The notes under the pieces were generated by a model. It was not told the DNA's origin. It searched no databases and saw nothing but the letters and a program-made list of their open reading frames with translations. DNA of 64,000 nucleotides, taken from positions 686,636 to 750,635 of the forward strand of contig KE159571.1 of NCBI GenBank assembly GCA_000403255.2, read 5' to 3'. The translations under genes were made by a program, and so were the position numbers. Below, one piece after another: positions 17,214 through 24,284 of the stretch. How positions within the stretch are numbered: the stretch's first letter is position 1; the number at the start of each line of letters is the position of its first letter. This DNA comes from Lachnospiraceae bacterium 3-1. Lineage in GTDB: Bacteria; Bacillota; Clostridia; Lachnospirales; Lachnospiraceae.

Positions 17214-17924
17214 GTGTCATTTAAAGTAATTGATCCCAAATTTCTAATGCTGAACGGAAAAAATGCTTTCCCAAATGTGAATTATGAGCATTTTCTAATT
17301 GATGTAATAAATGGATCTAAATATTTTAGCAGTAAACATTCCTTCATGGAACATTATCGGTTGGTGGAAGACCAGTCTCATGGCGAAGATGATGTTTATT
17401 CATCCACATATCAGTTGGATTTTAAACTTCTGATCAGTAGTGATGTGATGAGAGAAAGACATAAGAATATGCCAAAAGTAGATTACAGTAGGATGGCGGA
17501 AGGTTTCATTTTTTCATGGACAAAGGATAAGGTTTCGGAAATCCCACCAGATACAATATTGACAGACATTGAGGATTGCAAATTGGAGGATTTAAGAGCG
17601 GAGCAGTATAAAAATAGTACAATTCAAAATCTTATAAAGAATTTGAAAAAGAACAAAAATATTTTCATGTATTATCCTTATGAGTATGAGGGCGTGACAA
17701 GAGGAATGATGCAGAGCTTTGAAAAAACTGTGACACGCATTTTTACGAATGTACTGACTTATAGGGATGAGCTTAATCTGAATAAAGATACCTTTGTTTG
17801 TTTTAAGATTAATGCAGAATTTGTGATTTTGGAATGGGTTGATAAGTGTTTTATAATTCGGGATAGTGTCCATGAAATGCTATGTGCAAACTACCGAGAT
17901 GCTAAAGCATATTCTGTATATTGA
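17214..17924 (+). CDS. Unknown protein at the end of the restriction operon
   Basis: A 236-residue protein beginning at a GTG with GGGGGT upstream. I do not recognise a family. It is soluble and mixed charge, with HFLIDVINGSKYFSSKHSFMEHYRLVED near the N-terminus, Lys-rich segments (NLIKNLKKNKNIFMYYPYE) in the middle and an aromatic C-terminus. It lies 42 bp after the McrC-like gene in the same direction and shares its low GC, so it may be a third restriction subunit, as BsuMI has more than two restriction genes, or an accessory immunity factor. No nuclease motif is evident. Confidence 0.7.
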   Translation: MSFKVIDPKFLMLNGKNAFPNVNYEHFLIDVINGSKYFSSKHSFMEHYRLVEDQSHGEDDVYSSTYQLDFKLLISSDVMRERHKNMPKVDYSRMAEGFIFSWTKDKVSEIPPDTILTDIEDCKLEDLRAEQYKNSTIQNLIKNLKKNKNIFMYYPYEYEGVTRGMMQSFEKTVTRIFTNVLTYRDELNLNKDTFVCFKINAEFVILEWVDKCFIIRDSVHEMLCANYRDAKAYSVY

Positions 17925-17973
17925 AATTTGGCAGTATAAAATGTTTAATAAAACCATTCTTTAGGAGACTACG

Positions 17974-18513
17974 ATGGTAATAGTGAAAAGCTCTGATAAA
18001 GTAAGCATTGCACAGATAGATGAGGAAACAAAAGAAATATACCGCCAAATGAGCCAATCCCGGTCTGTAGTAAAATCATTGTATTCTTCCGATAAATTTC
18101 TACAGACTTGGGAACAGCTCAAAGCAAATGATTTTGTCTGTCCCGTGATTGAAAATCAAACAGGGCGAGTATGTGGTTTTGCTCAGATACTGGAAATGGA
18201 AAGCAAAACGCCAGAAGTGGGAATTGACATTATGGACGAATTTATGGGAAAAGGCTATGGCTATGAATCCACAAAACTTCTGATGGAGTATTATACGGAA
18301 ACACACGAAGTGGAGTATTTCCGATGGAAAGCGTCAACAGATAATGTAGCAAGTTGCGCTATTGCCAAGAAACATGGTGGCTCCATTGTGAAGAAGAAAA
18401 CGTCTATACCACAGAGAGTCATTGACTTCGGGAAAGAAAATGGAATTTTGACGGATGAGGATATTACCTATATCTATATTTTCCATATTCCTGTAAAAAA
18501 GGAAGTTGATTAA
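17974..18513 (+). CDS. GNAT family N-acetyltransferase
   Basis: A 179-residue GNAT protein. The acetyl-CoA binding motif A appears as VGIDIMDEFMGKGYGYESTKLLMEY (about residues 78-102, with the GKGYG turn), followed by the motif B region WKASTDNVASCAIAKKHGG. AGGAG precedes the ATG. The substrate is unknown; the closest general class is RimJ/RimL-like acetyltransferases of proteins or small amines. It lies between the restriction operon and a small hypothetical gene. Confidence 0.85.
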   Translation: MVIVKSSDKVSIAQIDEETKEIYRQMSQSRSVVKSLYSSDKFLQTWEQLKANDFVCPVIENQTGRVCGFAQILEMESKTPEVGIDIMDEFMGKGYGYESTKLLMEYYTETHEVEYFRWKASTDNVASCAIAKKHGGSIVKKKTSIPQRVIDFGKENGILTDEDITYIYIFHIPVKKEVD

Positions 18514-18540
18514 AAAATAAGCAGGAGGAGGATACAGCAC

Positions 18541-18921
18541 ATGCCGGAAACAGAGATTAGAATCTGGTCTGTAGAAAAAGGAACAACCTATCGGTACAAT
18601 CTGGATTATACATCCATTCCTGTTTTGGCAGAAAATTATAATCCATCCTATATGTTGACAAGTCCTGTAATAGAAGCGGTTTGTTATGAGACCATCAAAG
18701 GTGTGCCGGAAGAACTTACCATAGAAATATATGTTGGATTTTGTGACCGGGATATACGTAAAATGATAAAGTCGGCTGAGTTTAAGAAGGGGAAAGGTAC
18801 GCTTCGAAACTTTGTTACAAAAATTGTGGAAAAAGAATTGGAAGAGACGGATATGATAAATAAAGATTTTCTTAAACTGGCAAGGCGTATCATGGGAGCA
18901 GATTTGATTGAACAGAGTTAA
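18541..18921 (+). CDS. Hypothetical protein, 126 residues
   Basis: An acidic-to-basic small protein with AGGAGGAGG upstream of the ATG, 27 bp after the GNAT gene, so probably cotranscribed with it. It starts MPETEIRIWSVEKGTTYRYN and ends in a Lys/Glu helix. I recognise no domain. The sigma-A/LexA promoter for the next gene begins just after its stop. Confidence 0.65.
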   Translation: MPETEIRIWSVEKGTTYRYNLDYTSIPVLAENYNPSYMLTSPVIEAVCYETIKGVPEELTIEIYVGFCDRDIRKMIKSAEFKKGKGTLRNFVTKIVEKELEETDMINKDFLKLARRIMGADLIEQS

Positions 18922-18930
18922 CAATTCTTA

Positions 18931-18959
18931 TTGACAAAAAGAACAAATGTTCGTATAAT
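18931..18959 (+). promoter_or_regulatory. Sigma-A promoter with embedded LexA (SOS) box
   Basis: TTGACA at 18931-18936 and TATAAT at 18954-18959 are consensus and 17 bp apart. The spacer contains the perfect palindrome GAACAAATGTTC (18941-18952), which fits the Gram-positive LexA operator GAAC-N4-GTTC. LexA bound there would block RNA polymerase, so the promoter should fire on DNA damage. The downstream gene is at 19056. Confidence 0.85.
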
Positions 18960-19055
18960 GTACCTATCGCTACATTAGGATGGTGTCGCACGAGGAAACT
19001 GACAGGTTGGTTGACTTTCCCTTTTTCTGACCTCAGTATAGGAGGCGATGGTTAC

Positions 19056-19286
19056 ATGAAATTTGAAACGGGCTCCACGGCATATATTGTTGAGAGCAAC
19101 CGATTAATCCGTGAAGTAAAAATTGTAAAACAGAGCGGAGATTTTTATATAATCCGTTTTGGCACAAGCGGTGGTATCCAAGTAAGAAGCAGTCGACTGT
19201 TTGAAACGGCGGAAGCTGCTGAATCTTCCATAAAGAAAAATAATGAGCCGAGAAAAGGTCATTTTCCACACAGCTACCTGCATTGA
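19056..19286 (+). CDS. Small protein under SOS-type promoter
   Basis: A 76-residue protein (begins MKFETGSTAYIVESN) of unknown function. GGAGG lies about 10 bases upstream, and the promoter with LexA box is about 100 bp upstream. The leader in between can fold: CCTATCGC at 18963-18970 can pair with GCGATGG at 19045-19051 or with ATAGG beside the ribosome site, so translation may also be controlled. The fold looks beta-rich with an Arg-Ser segment; no family is recognised. Its neighbours are an ImmR/ImmA pair, which fits a DNA-damage-sensing region of a mobile element. Confidence 0.65.
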   Translation: MKFETGSTAYIVESNRLIREVKIVKQSGDFYIIRFGTSGGIQVRSSRLFETAEAAESSIKKNNEPRKGHFPHSYLH

Positions 19287-19326
19287 CTACGATGAAAAGG
19301 AATAAAACTTTTGGGCAAAATTAGGG

Positions 19327-19380
19327 TTGACATTCCTTTTCATTTTTTATATAATCGTGTTAGCAAGTTAGCGAACAAGC
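19327..19380 (+). promoter_or_regulatory. Promoter and putative operator of the ImmR/ImmA genes
   Basis: TTGACA at 19327-19332 and TATAAT at 19350-19355 are 17 bp apart. Directly downstream are TTAGC-type half sites and the 15-mer AGTTAGCGAACAAGC at 19366-19380, repeated exactly at 20700-20714 behind the immA gene. Paired sites around a repressor gene suggest autoregulation by the XRE protein. Confidence 0.75.
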
Positions 19381-19468
19381 AAGCGTGCTAATGAATGAAC
19401 ACCGATATGAGAGACGATGCAGAACAAAGACAAAACGAGAAGAAAAGGAAAATGAAAAGGTGAAGATC

Positions 19469-19834
19469 ATGTATGCGAATTTTGGAGAATTTATAAGTAA
19501 GAAGAGGATTGAGAAAAAAATTACGATCAGAAAAATGGCAGAGATGCTGAATGTGTCCGCTCCGTTTTTAACAGATGTAGAGAAAGACAGACGAAATCCC
19601 TTCGATATGGAAAAACTTACTCAACTCGCAAGTATCCTGAATCTTTCAAAGGAAGAAAATGCGCTTATGCTTGATTTGGCTGGAAAAAAGAGGAATGCAG
19701 TAGCCCCTGATTTACCAGAATACATAATGGGAAGGGATTATGTTAGTGCAGCCTTAAGGACAGCGAGGGACTTGGATGCCGGAGAAGAGGAATGGAACCA
19801 GTTTGTTGAGGAACTGAGAAAGCGAAAGGGGTAA
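19469..19834 (+). CDS. ImmR-like XRE repressor
   Basis: The start at 19469 is chosen for its AGGTGA site, giving 121 residues; upstream in-frame ATGs lack one. The N-terminal HTH is ISKKRIEKKITIRKMAEMLNVSAPFLTDVEKDRR and the remainder is a helical tail. It is followed 10 bp later by a metallopeptidase of the ImmA type. In ICEBs1-like elements ImmR represses excision and transfer genes until ImmA cleaves it. The same control is inferred here. Confidence 0.85.
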   Translation: MYANFGEFISKKRIEKKITIRKMAEMLNVSAPFLTDVEKDRRNPFDMEKLTQLASILNLSKEENALMLDLAGKKRNAVAPDLPEYIMGRDYVSAALRTARDLDAGEEEWNQFVEELRKRKG

Positions 19835-19844
19835 ATGCCTGTAT

Positions 19845-20636
19845 ATGTATAGACCAGACATAAAAAGGAAGCAGTCAGGGGCACCAGTATTAAGCAGGAA
19901 AGAAATTGATATCATTGGGGAAAATCTTGTGGATGAGTTTATGCCGGAAGCACTTAAGACTCCGCAGGAGATCGATATTGATTTATTCGTTCAGGATTAT
20001 CTTGGCATGGAGCAGGACTTTCAGTACCTGTCACATTGCGGGTTATATCTTGGAATGACAGTATTTAATGACACAGATAAAATACCTGTGTACAATCCGG
20101 CGAATAACTGCGCGGAATATATCAGTGCAAAGGCTCACACGGTGATAATTGATAATACCCTGTTAGAAGAAAATCAAGAACACAGGTATCGGTTTACTAT
20201 GGGGCATGAGGCAAGCCACGGGTATCTACATAAGGAGTATTTTGCTTATGATCCCAATCAGATAACTTTGTTTGATTTCATGGGACAGGCTCCCGTGCCG
20301 ATGGTACAGTGTCGGATTGATACAAAAAAATTAGAAGCGAAACAGATAAAAACGTGGACAGACCGGGATTGGATGGAATGGCAGGCAAATGCATTATCTT
20401 CAGCGATTCTGATGCCGGAATCAATGGTACGGTTGATAGCAGAGAACTTTGGTAACCTGAATTTGCCAAAGAGATTACTTTGTTATGCAATGATAGAAAA
20501 AGTGGCGTCTGTTTTTAACGTATCTTTTGAAGCCGCTGGATATAGACTGAAGCAGCTTGGATATATTTCAGGGGAAACAAAACTGGATGCGGATGTTCTG
20601 AATATGTTTTCTTATGATTTGATTTGGAATTATTAG
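19845..20636 (+). CDS. ImmA/IrrE family metallopeptidase (anti-repressor)
   Basis: A 263-residue protein with the zinc motif HEASHGYLH (HExxH near residues 123-127) in the family context FTMGHEASHG, and a downstream WMEWQANALSSAILMPESM segment that supplies the third ligand region. The C-terminal part resembles the MPE-VxxxA region seen in ImmA proteins. It should cut the adjacent XRE repressor after DNA damage. It ends just before a strong terminator. It is longer than ICEBs1 ImmA, so the N-terminal 60 residues may add substrate specificity. Confidence 0.88.
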   Translation: MYRPDIKRKQSGAPVLSRKEIDIIGENLVDEFMPEALKTPQEIDIDLFVQDYLGMEQDFQYLSHCGLYLGMTVFNDTDKIPVYNPANNCAEYISAKAHTVIIDNTLLEENQEHRYRFTMGHEASHGYLHKEYFAYDPNQITLFDFMGQAPVPMVQCRIDTKKLEAKQIKTWTDRDWMEWQANALSSAILMPESMVRLIAENFGNLNLPKRLLCYAMIEKVASVFNVSFEAAGYRLKQLGYISGETKLDADVLNMFSYDLIWNY

Positions 20637-20647
20637 AAGAAGGTAGG

Positions 20648-20683
20648 AATATGCGGATTGCATAACGGTCCGCATATTTTTTT
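20648..20683 (+). terminator. Rho-independent terminator after immA
   Basis: AATATGCGGA (20648-20657) pairs perfectly with TCCGCATATT (20669-20678) and the strand continues into a run of seven T. Confidence 0.9.
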
Positions 20684-20699
20684 GAGAATAATGCTCGCT

Positions 20700-20714
20700 A
20701 GTTAGCGAACAAGC
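20700..20714 (+). promoter_or_regulatory. Second copy of the ImmR-type 15 bp site
   Basis: AGTTAGCGAACAAGC is identical to 19366-19380. It lies just past the terminator and upstream of the small Cys-rich gene, so it may be an operator for rightward transcription. The surrounding 20715-20913 has a short open frame without a start (ends KELEKYSKIMK) that may be a gene remnant. Confidence 0.6.
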
Positions 20715-20913
20715 TATCTGAGCAATATATTTCCTGCAAATCAGGAAGAGATTGTGATTACATTGGGTACACCTTTTATGGGTAAAAAGGTTTCAGAACA
20801 TTTTATGAAAGAACTTGAAAAATATTCCAAAATAATGAAATAAAAACTGTTTTGTAACATAGAATAATAGTGAAAGAGAGAAATCTGTCGTATTTTGATT
20901 GGAGGTGGGACAC

Positions 20914-21093
20914 ATGGCAGATGGAGTGGTACATAGATGCACACAGAATTGCCCGTGGAATAAGAAATGTTTTGTCTGTAAGACAAAATCGGAAGTTAGG
21001 GAAGATGTGGTGGTGCTTCATAAATGCAAGATTACAAAAGAGGATATCCCTGTTCACATAGGAAAGACAACAGCAAATGCCTGTGTCGGATAA
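20914..21093 (+). CDS. Small cysteine-rich protein
   Basis: A 59-residue protein; the ATG at 20914 has GGAGGTGG upstream. Cysteines occur as HRCTQNCPWNKKCFVCKTKS (CxxxC, then CxxC), plus one near residue 38 and one at the C-terminus, a pattern that could hold zinc or iron. No family is recognised. It is followed by the structured RNA candidate at 21138. Confidence 0.7.
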   Translation: MADGVVHRCTQNCPWNKKCFVCKTKSEVREDVVVLHKCKITKEDIPVHIGKTTANACVG

Positions 21094-21137
21094 TGGGTAA
21101 TAATGAAAATAGAATAATGGGACTAGCTTGTAAAGAC

Positions 21138-21222
21138 AGCCACTAGGATGTGCTGATATTACAGTAGTCTACGAACAGGTATGTTGGTAGAATGCTGTAA
21201 AAAATCAGAGATTCTAGTGGCT
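21138..21222 (+). ncRNA. Candidate structured small RNA (long imperfect hairpin)
   Basis: Outer stem 21138-21149 pairs with 21211-21222 (12 bp, one wobble; AGCCACTAG with CTAGTGGCT). Inside are nested stems CTGAT 21153/ATCAG 21204, TACAG 21160/CTGTA 21195 and TCTAC 21168/GTAGA 21187. The four co-linear stems form a rod, and a strong terminator follows at 21244. There is no open frame over 50 codons. The strand is inferred from the terminator. I cannot assign a known RNA family. Confidence 0.6.
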
Positions 21223-21243
21223 TTCTTAAGTTCATCCATTTTT

Positions 21244-21285
21244 AGGGAATTACCTGTTTACGTTGGACAGGCAGTTCCCTTTTTT
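21244..21285 (+). terminator. Rho-independent terminator
   Basis: AGGGAATTACCTG (21244-21256) pairs with CAGGCAGTTCCCT (21268-21280) with a small internal mismatch, then six T. It ends the small RNA or the Cys-rich gene transcript. Confidence 0.88.
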
Positions 21286-21503
21286 AGTTGTGAAAAGGAT
21301 ATTACCTATTGCGTGGAGATTGCAGTGTGATTTTTATGGTTTATCTGAAATGCGAAAAGAGAATAAAGGAATGAAGGCGATGGGGAGTGCTTTTCTATCC
21401 TAAAGAAATTTGAAAAATGTTTTTAAAGGTGCAAAAAGCCTGCACCTTTAACCAATATCCTGTGTTCACAAGGCAAGGGAAATGAGGAAGGAGGTGTGCG
21501 GGG
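21286..21503. other. Gene-free spacer before the prophage early genes
   Basis: No gene is seen. A perfect 10 bp hairpin, TAAAGGTGCA (21424-21433) with TGCACCTTTA (21441-21450), stands 50-80 bp before the HTH gene and could be an operator or a processing site. Confidence 0.5.
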
Positions 21504-21833
21504 ATGGCGAAAAACATGACACCAAGTGAGCGCCGTGAGACGATCTTAAATGTCCTGTGTAAAAGAAGGCAGGACACCATTGCGAACTTGGCGCATGAAT
21601 TTGATGTATCGGTCCGGACCATTAAATATGACATCGAAGAGCTTACCCTCGCTCACCCGATTGAAACCATCCGCGGCAGATACGGCGGAGGAGTAAAAGT
21701 GGCTGATGGGTATTACATCGGGCGCAAATACCTAAAGCCGAATCAGCAGGAACTGCTTAAACGTTTGTCGGAGCAGCTAACCGATGAGGACAAGGCAGTG
21801 ATGGACAGCATTCTCAGAGACTTTGCTTTGTAG
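21504..21833 (+). CDS. DeoR/HTH_11-type transcriptional regulator, phage early region
   Basis: A 109-residue protein with an N-terminal winged helix (PSERRETILNVLCKRRQDTIANLAHEFDVSVRTIKYDIEEL) and no effector domain. GGAGGTG precedes the ATG. It is the first gene of the phage block and precedes the interrupted DUF4406 gene. A role in early gene control is inferred from position. Confidence 0.85.
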   Translation: MAKNMTPSERRETILNVLCKRRQDTIANLAHEFDVSVRTIKYDIEELTLAHPIETIRGRYGGGVKVADGYYIGRKYLKPNQQELLKRLSEQLTDEDKAVMDSILRDFAL

Positions 21834-22027
21834 AAAATATTGACGAGTACCCCACGGCCATGAGAGCCGAATGTGAAAGGATGATTTAATTATGAGAAAA
21901 GTTTTTATCTGCTCCCCATATCGGGGAAACATCGAGGAAAGAGTGAAAAATAAAGTGTATTTTTGGATGCACTTGTATAAGGGTTCATAAAACCCCATTT
22001 TTTACAAATATAGAAAACGGAATCATG

Positions 22028-23299
22028 TTAGTTATCGCTGCGTTTTACTAACTTAGAACTATCATAACCAAGGGTTTCAAGGTAAGCAAAAACATTGTTC
22101 TCATTTAAAACAACACGCTCCACATGATTTTGGGGGTCCATCAATTCCTCGTAATCAGTAGGAGTGAAAGGCTTCTTTTCAGAAACCATGTGGTAAATAC
22201 AAACCATCATCATTCTTGCAATGGCAATGATTGCTTTCTTGTGACCACGGCGCTTTTTAATTCGACCATATTTGATTGCGAAATAAGGCTGCTTTCTACT
22301 CTTGACTGCGGCAAGGGCACACTGTACCATCATCGGTTTCAGGTAATCGCCTGCTTTGGCAATCCGGACAGATTTTTTCTTGCCTGCTGATTCATTATTA
22401 GCAGGAGAAAGCCCACACCAGGAACATAGGTGTTTCGCATTATCAAAAATGTTCATGTCAACGCCTGTTTCCGCAAGAACAATCGTGGAACTTAACTCGG
22501 TCATACCGGGCATGGAACTGACAAATTCAACGAACTCATAATAAGGTTTTATTCGGACATAAAGCTCAACTTCTGTCTGGGTAATCATGTCATCAAGAAA
22601 ATCCAGATGGGCACGGGCAAGTTCCAGCTTTTTCGCCTGATCCGTTTCAATGTTGTAACCTCTAATGGCTTCGATGATTTCATCGGATTTGGCCTTTGCG
22701 CCTTTCTTTATCAATTTGCGGACAGCTTTTTCGTCAATGGAATCAGCGGTATGTTCCAGCAGATAAGACATGATTTCGGTTGCGGTCTTGCCAAAAGGGT
22801 CCGAAAGCACGCTGGCAATGCCGACATTGGAAACGGTCATACAGTTTTGGATGCGGTTTTTCTCAGAAGATTTCATACAGACCAGCTTGAAACGGTATCT
22901 TGCGAGTTCCCGAAGCTGGCGGAAATCTTTCAGAGGGATAAAGGAACATCTCACAAGGTCAAACTTATAGAGGTCGGCAATCCATTTGGAATCCTTTTTA
23001 TCAGTTTTTTTGCCTTTGATGGCTTTGACATATTTAGGATGCGTAAGGCAGATTTCTATGTCATTTTCGAGATAATTAAAAATAGGAATCCAATACTTTC
23101 CCGTGGATTCCATACAAACGTGATAACAATGATTCTCAATGAGCCAGTTGTGAAACTTTTGGATATCTGAGCTGATGGTTGAAAAAGATTTTTGCTTATA
23201 CTCGGATACCCCGTCCTTGTTAGTAATTACGATGGTTGCAACGATAACATTTTTGTGGACATCAAGCCCACAGCAGATGGAGTATTTTAACTTCATCAT
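22028..23299 (-). CDS. IS110-family transposase (DEDD recombinase), copy 1
   Basis: The start at 23299 follows AGGTGG; the product is 423 residues. The RuvC-like N-terminal domain has CGLDVHKNVIVATI, CMESTGKYW and KTDKKDSKWIADL. The C-terminal Tnp domain contains SSMPGMTELSSTIVLAETG and LCSWCGLSPANNESAGKKKS, where the recombinase Ser lies. Members of this family are guided by a bridge RNA made from the element's own non-coding end. The frame is intact, so the copy may be active. Confidence 0.95.
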   Translation of the reverse strand: MMKLKYSICCGLDVHKNVIVATIVITNKDGVSEYKQKSFSTISSDIQKFHNWLIENHCYHVCMESTGKYWIPIFNYLENDIEICLTHPKYVKAIKGKKTDKKDSKWIADLYKFDLVRCSFIPLKDFRQLRELARYRFKLVCMKSSEKNRIQNCMTVSNVGIASVLSDPFGKTATEIMSYLLEHTADSIDEKAVRKLIKKGAKAKSDEIIEAIRGYNIETDQAKKLELARAHLDFLDDMITQTEVELYVRIKPYYEFVEFVSSMPGMTELSSTIVLAETGVDMNIFDNAKHLCSWCGLSPANNESAGKKKSVRIAKAGDYLKPMMVQCALAAVKSRKQPYFAIKYGRIKKRRGHKKAIIAIARMMMVCIYHMVSEKKPFTPTDYEELMDPQNHVERVVLNENNVFAYLETLGYDSSKLVKRSDN

Positions 23300-23590
23300 A
23301 AGTATCACCACCTTAGTAAAAAAGGAATAGCAATAGTGACTGTCATCCTGCGACTGAATAAACATGGTTTATTACCAATGATAAGAGTCCGGGCTCAAAG
23401 TCCCACTTGTTTGTGCTTGAAAGGATGACGGCACATATAAACATACGGGGTCGAAATAAATTCGCCACTCCTCCTTCCGTGCTCTGTAGTATATTGCTAT
23501 TCCCTACAAGAATTATAAATCAAAGAGTGGAGGGGCACAACATTTTTCATAACTTGTTTGTGCCTTGAGCGAAGCGAAAGGAATGATAAA
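23300..23590 (-). ncRNA. Probable bridge-RNA region of IS110 copy 1
   Basis: A non-coding stretch upstream of the transposase start, the known location of bridge RNA in the IS110 group. It holds stem-loops such as AATAAAC/GTTTATT at 23356-23372 and CGGGCTC/GAGTCCG-like pairings near 23388-23405. The exact RNA ends and the target- and donor-binding loops cannot be set by eye. Confidence 0.6.
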
Positions 23591-23954
23591 AAACATGAAA
23601 AAGGCAAAATTCTACGGGAAGATTGTCATTGGGACAGGGAGAATCCCTGTGGCCTCGCATCTCTATTTTCCAACATTCCTCGATGAGAATAATCCCAACG
23701 AGAGAATGACAGGCATTGAGATGGGCTTGGAACTGATGGATTCCTGCGATGAGGTGTATGTATTCGGATTCGACATCACGGAAGGCATGAAGTTTGAGCT
23801 TGACCATGCCAGAAAGAAAAAGAAACCTGTCCGGCTTTACGATGACAGATTCAATGCAGTAAATGTCAGGACGCTTCCGATTGATGAACGTGCCACACCG
23901 GAATACCGTATGGCGGTTAAGGGATTGAGATTGAAATAAAGGAGGAGAAAACCT

Positions 23955-24284
23955 ATGAGTGAAGGATTAATGAAAATGGCGGAAGGCTATGAGATGATTG
24001 CCGCCGGAATCCGGCAGATGATTTCGGAGGGCAGGCGCTTGCCGGATGCTGCAGGGGAAGTGACTGAAAAGAAGGAAGCTGCGGAAGCGGAGTCTCCCAA
24101 AGGGAAGGAAAAGGATGAGCCGCAGATTGACAGGAAAACAGTCCGTGCATTCCTGACGGAGAAATCAAGGGCTGGAAAGACTTCTGAGGTCAAGAACCTC
24201 ATTACCGAGTTTGGATACAGCAAGCTGTCGGATGTGCCAGATGAGAAACTCGGCGCGCTGTACCAGAAAGCGCAGGCGCTCTGA
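23955..24284 (+). CDS. Phage protein of unknown function, 109 residues
   Basis: An acidic, Ala/Glu-rich linker protein with a helical N-terminus (MKMAEGYEMIAAGIRQMISEG) and a C-terminal region (VRAFLTEKSRAGKTSEVKNLITEFGYSKLSDVPDEKLGALYQKAQAL) resembling a small domain found in phage genes just before DUF2800 nucleases. GGAGG precedes the start and the stop overlaps the next gene (TGATG). It likely works with the next two genes in phage DNA metabolism; the exact role is unknown. Confidence 0.8.
   Translation: MSEGLMKMAEGYEMIAAGIRQMISEGRRLPDAAGEVTEKKEAAEAESPKGKEKDEPQIDRKTVRAFLTEKSRAGKTSEVKNLITEFGYSKLSDVPDEKLGALYQKAQAL

Larger units (their letters stand above)
21951..23590 (-). mobile_element. 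IS110-family insertion sequence, copy 1
   Basis: About 1.64 kb inside the DUF4406 gene, with boundaries inferred from where the host frame stops and resumes (each uncertain by a few bases because of A-runs). It has one DEDD transposase on the minus strand, a short 3' flank (about 75 bp) and a long non-coding 5' flank (about 290 bp). No terminal inverted repeats or clear target duplication are seen, which is normal for IS110. Confidence 0.88.
21892..23939 (+). pseudogene. DUF4406 gene interrupted by IS110
   Basis: The 5' part at 21892-21950 reads MRKVFICSPYRGNIEERVKN, the classic DUF4406 start, with AAGGATG-type spacing upstream. The frame then leaves the family. The 3' part resumes about 23590 and reads through KFYGKIVIGTGRIPVASHLYFP, ERMTGIEMGLELMDSCDEVYVFG to a stop at 23939. 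Joining the two restores a continuous protein (VKN-MKKAKFYG), so the IS110 element lies between. The product, a nucleoside 2-deoxyribosyltransferase-like fold of unknown phage function, is presumably lost. The 3' fragment has an open frame from a TTG at 23565 that may be an accident. Confidence 0.88.

Noticed and set aside
10307..17924. Classic type IV McrBC reading
   Set aside because: Type IV systems cut methylated DNA and do not travel with two cognate m5C methyltransferases; the LlaJI-like reading fits better.
20740..20843. Short frame ending KELEKYSKIMK
   Set aside because: No start codon or ribosome site before it; at most a remnant.
22607..23170. 187-residue plus-strand open frame inside IS110 copy 1
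   Set aside because: It is the antisense shadow of the intact transposase and lacks a ribosome site.
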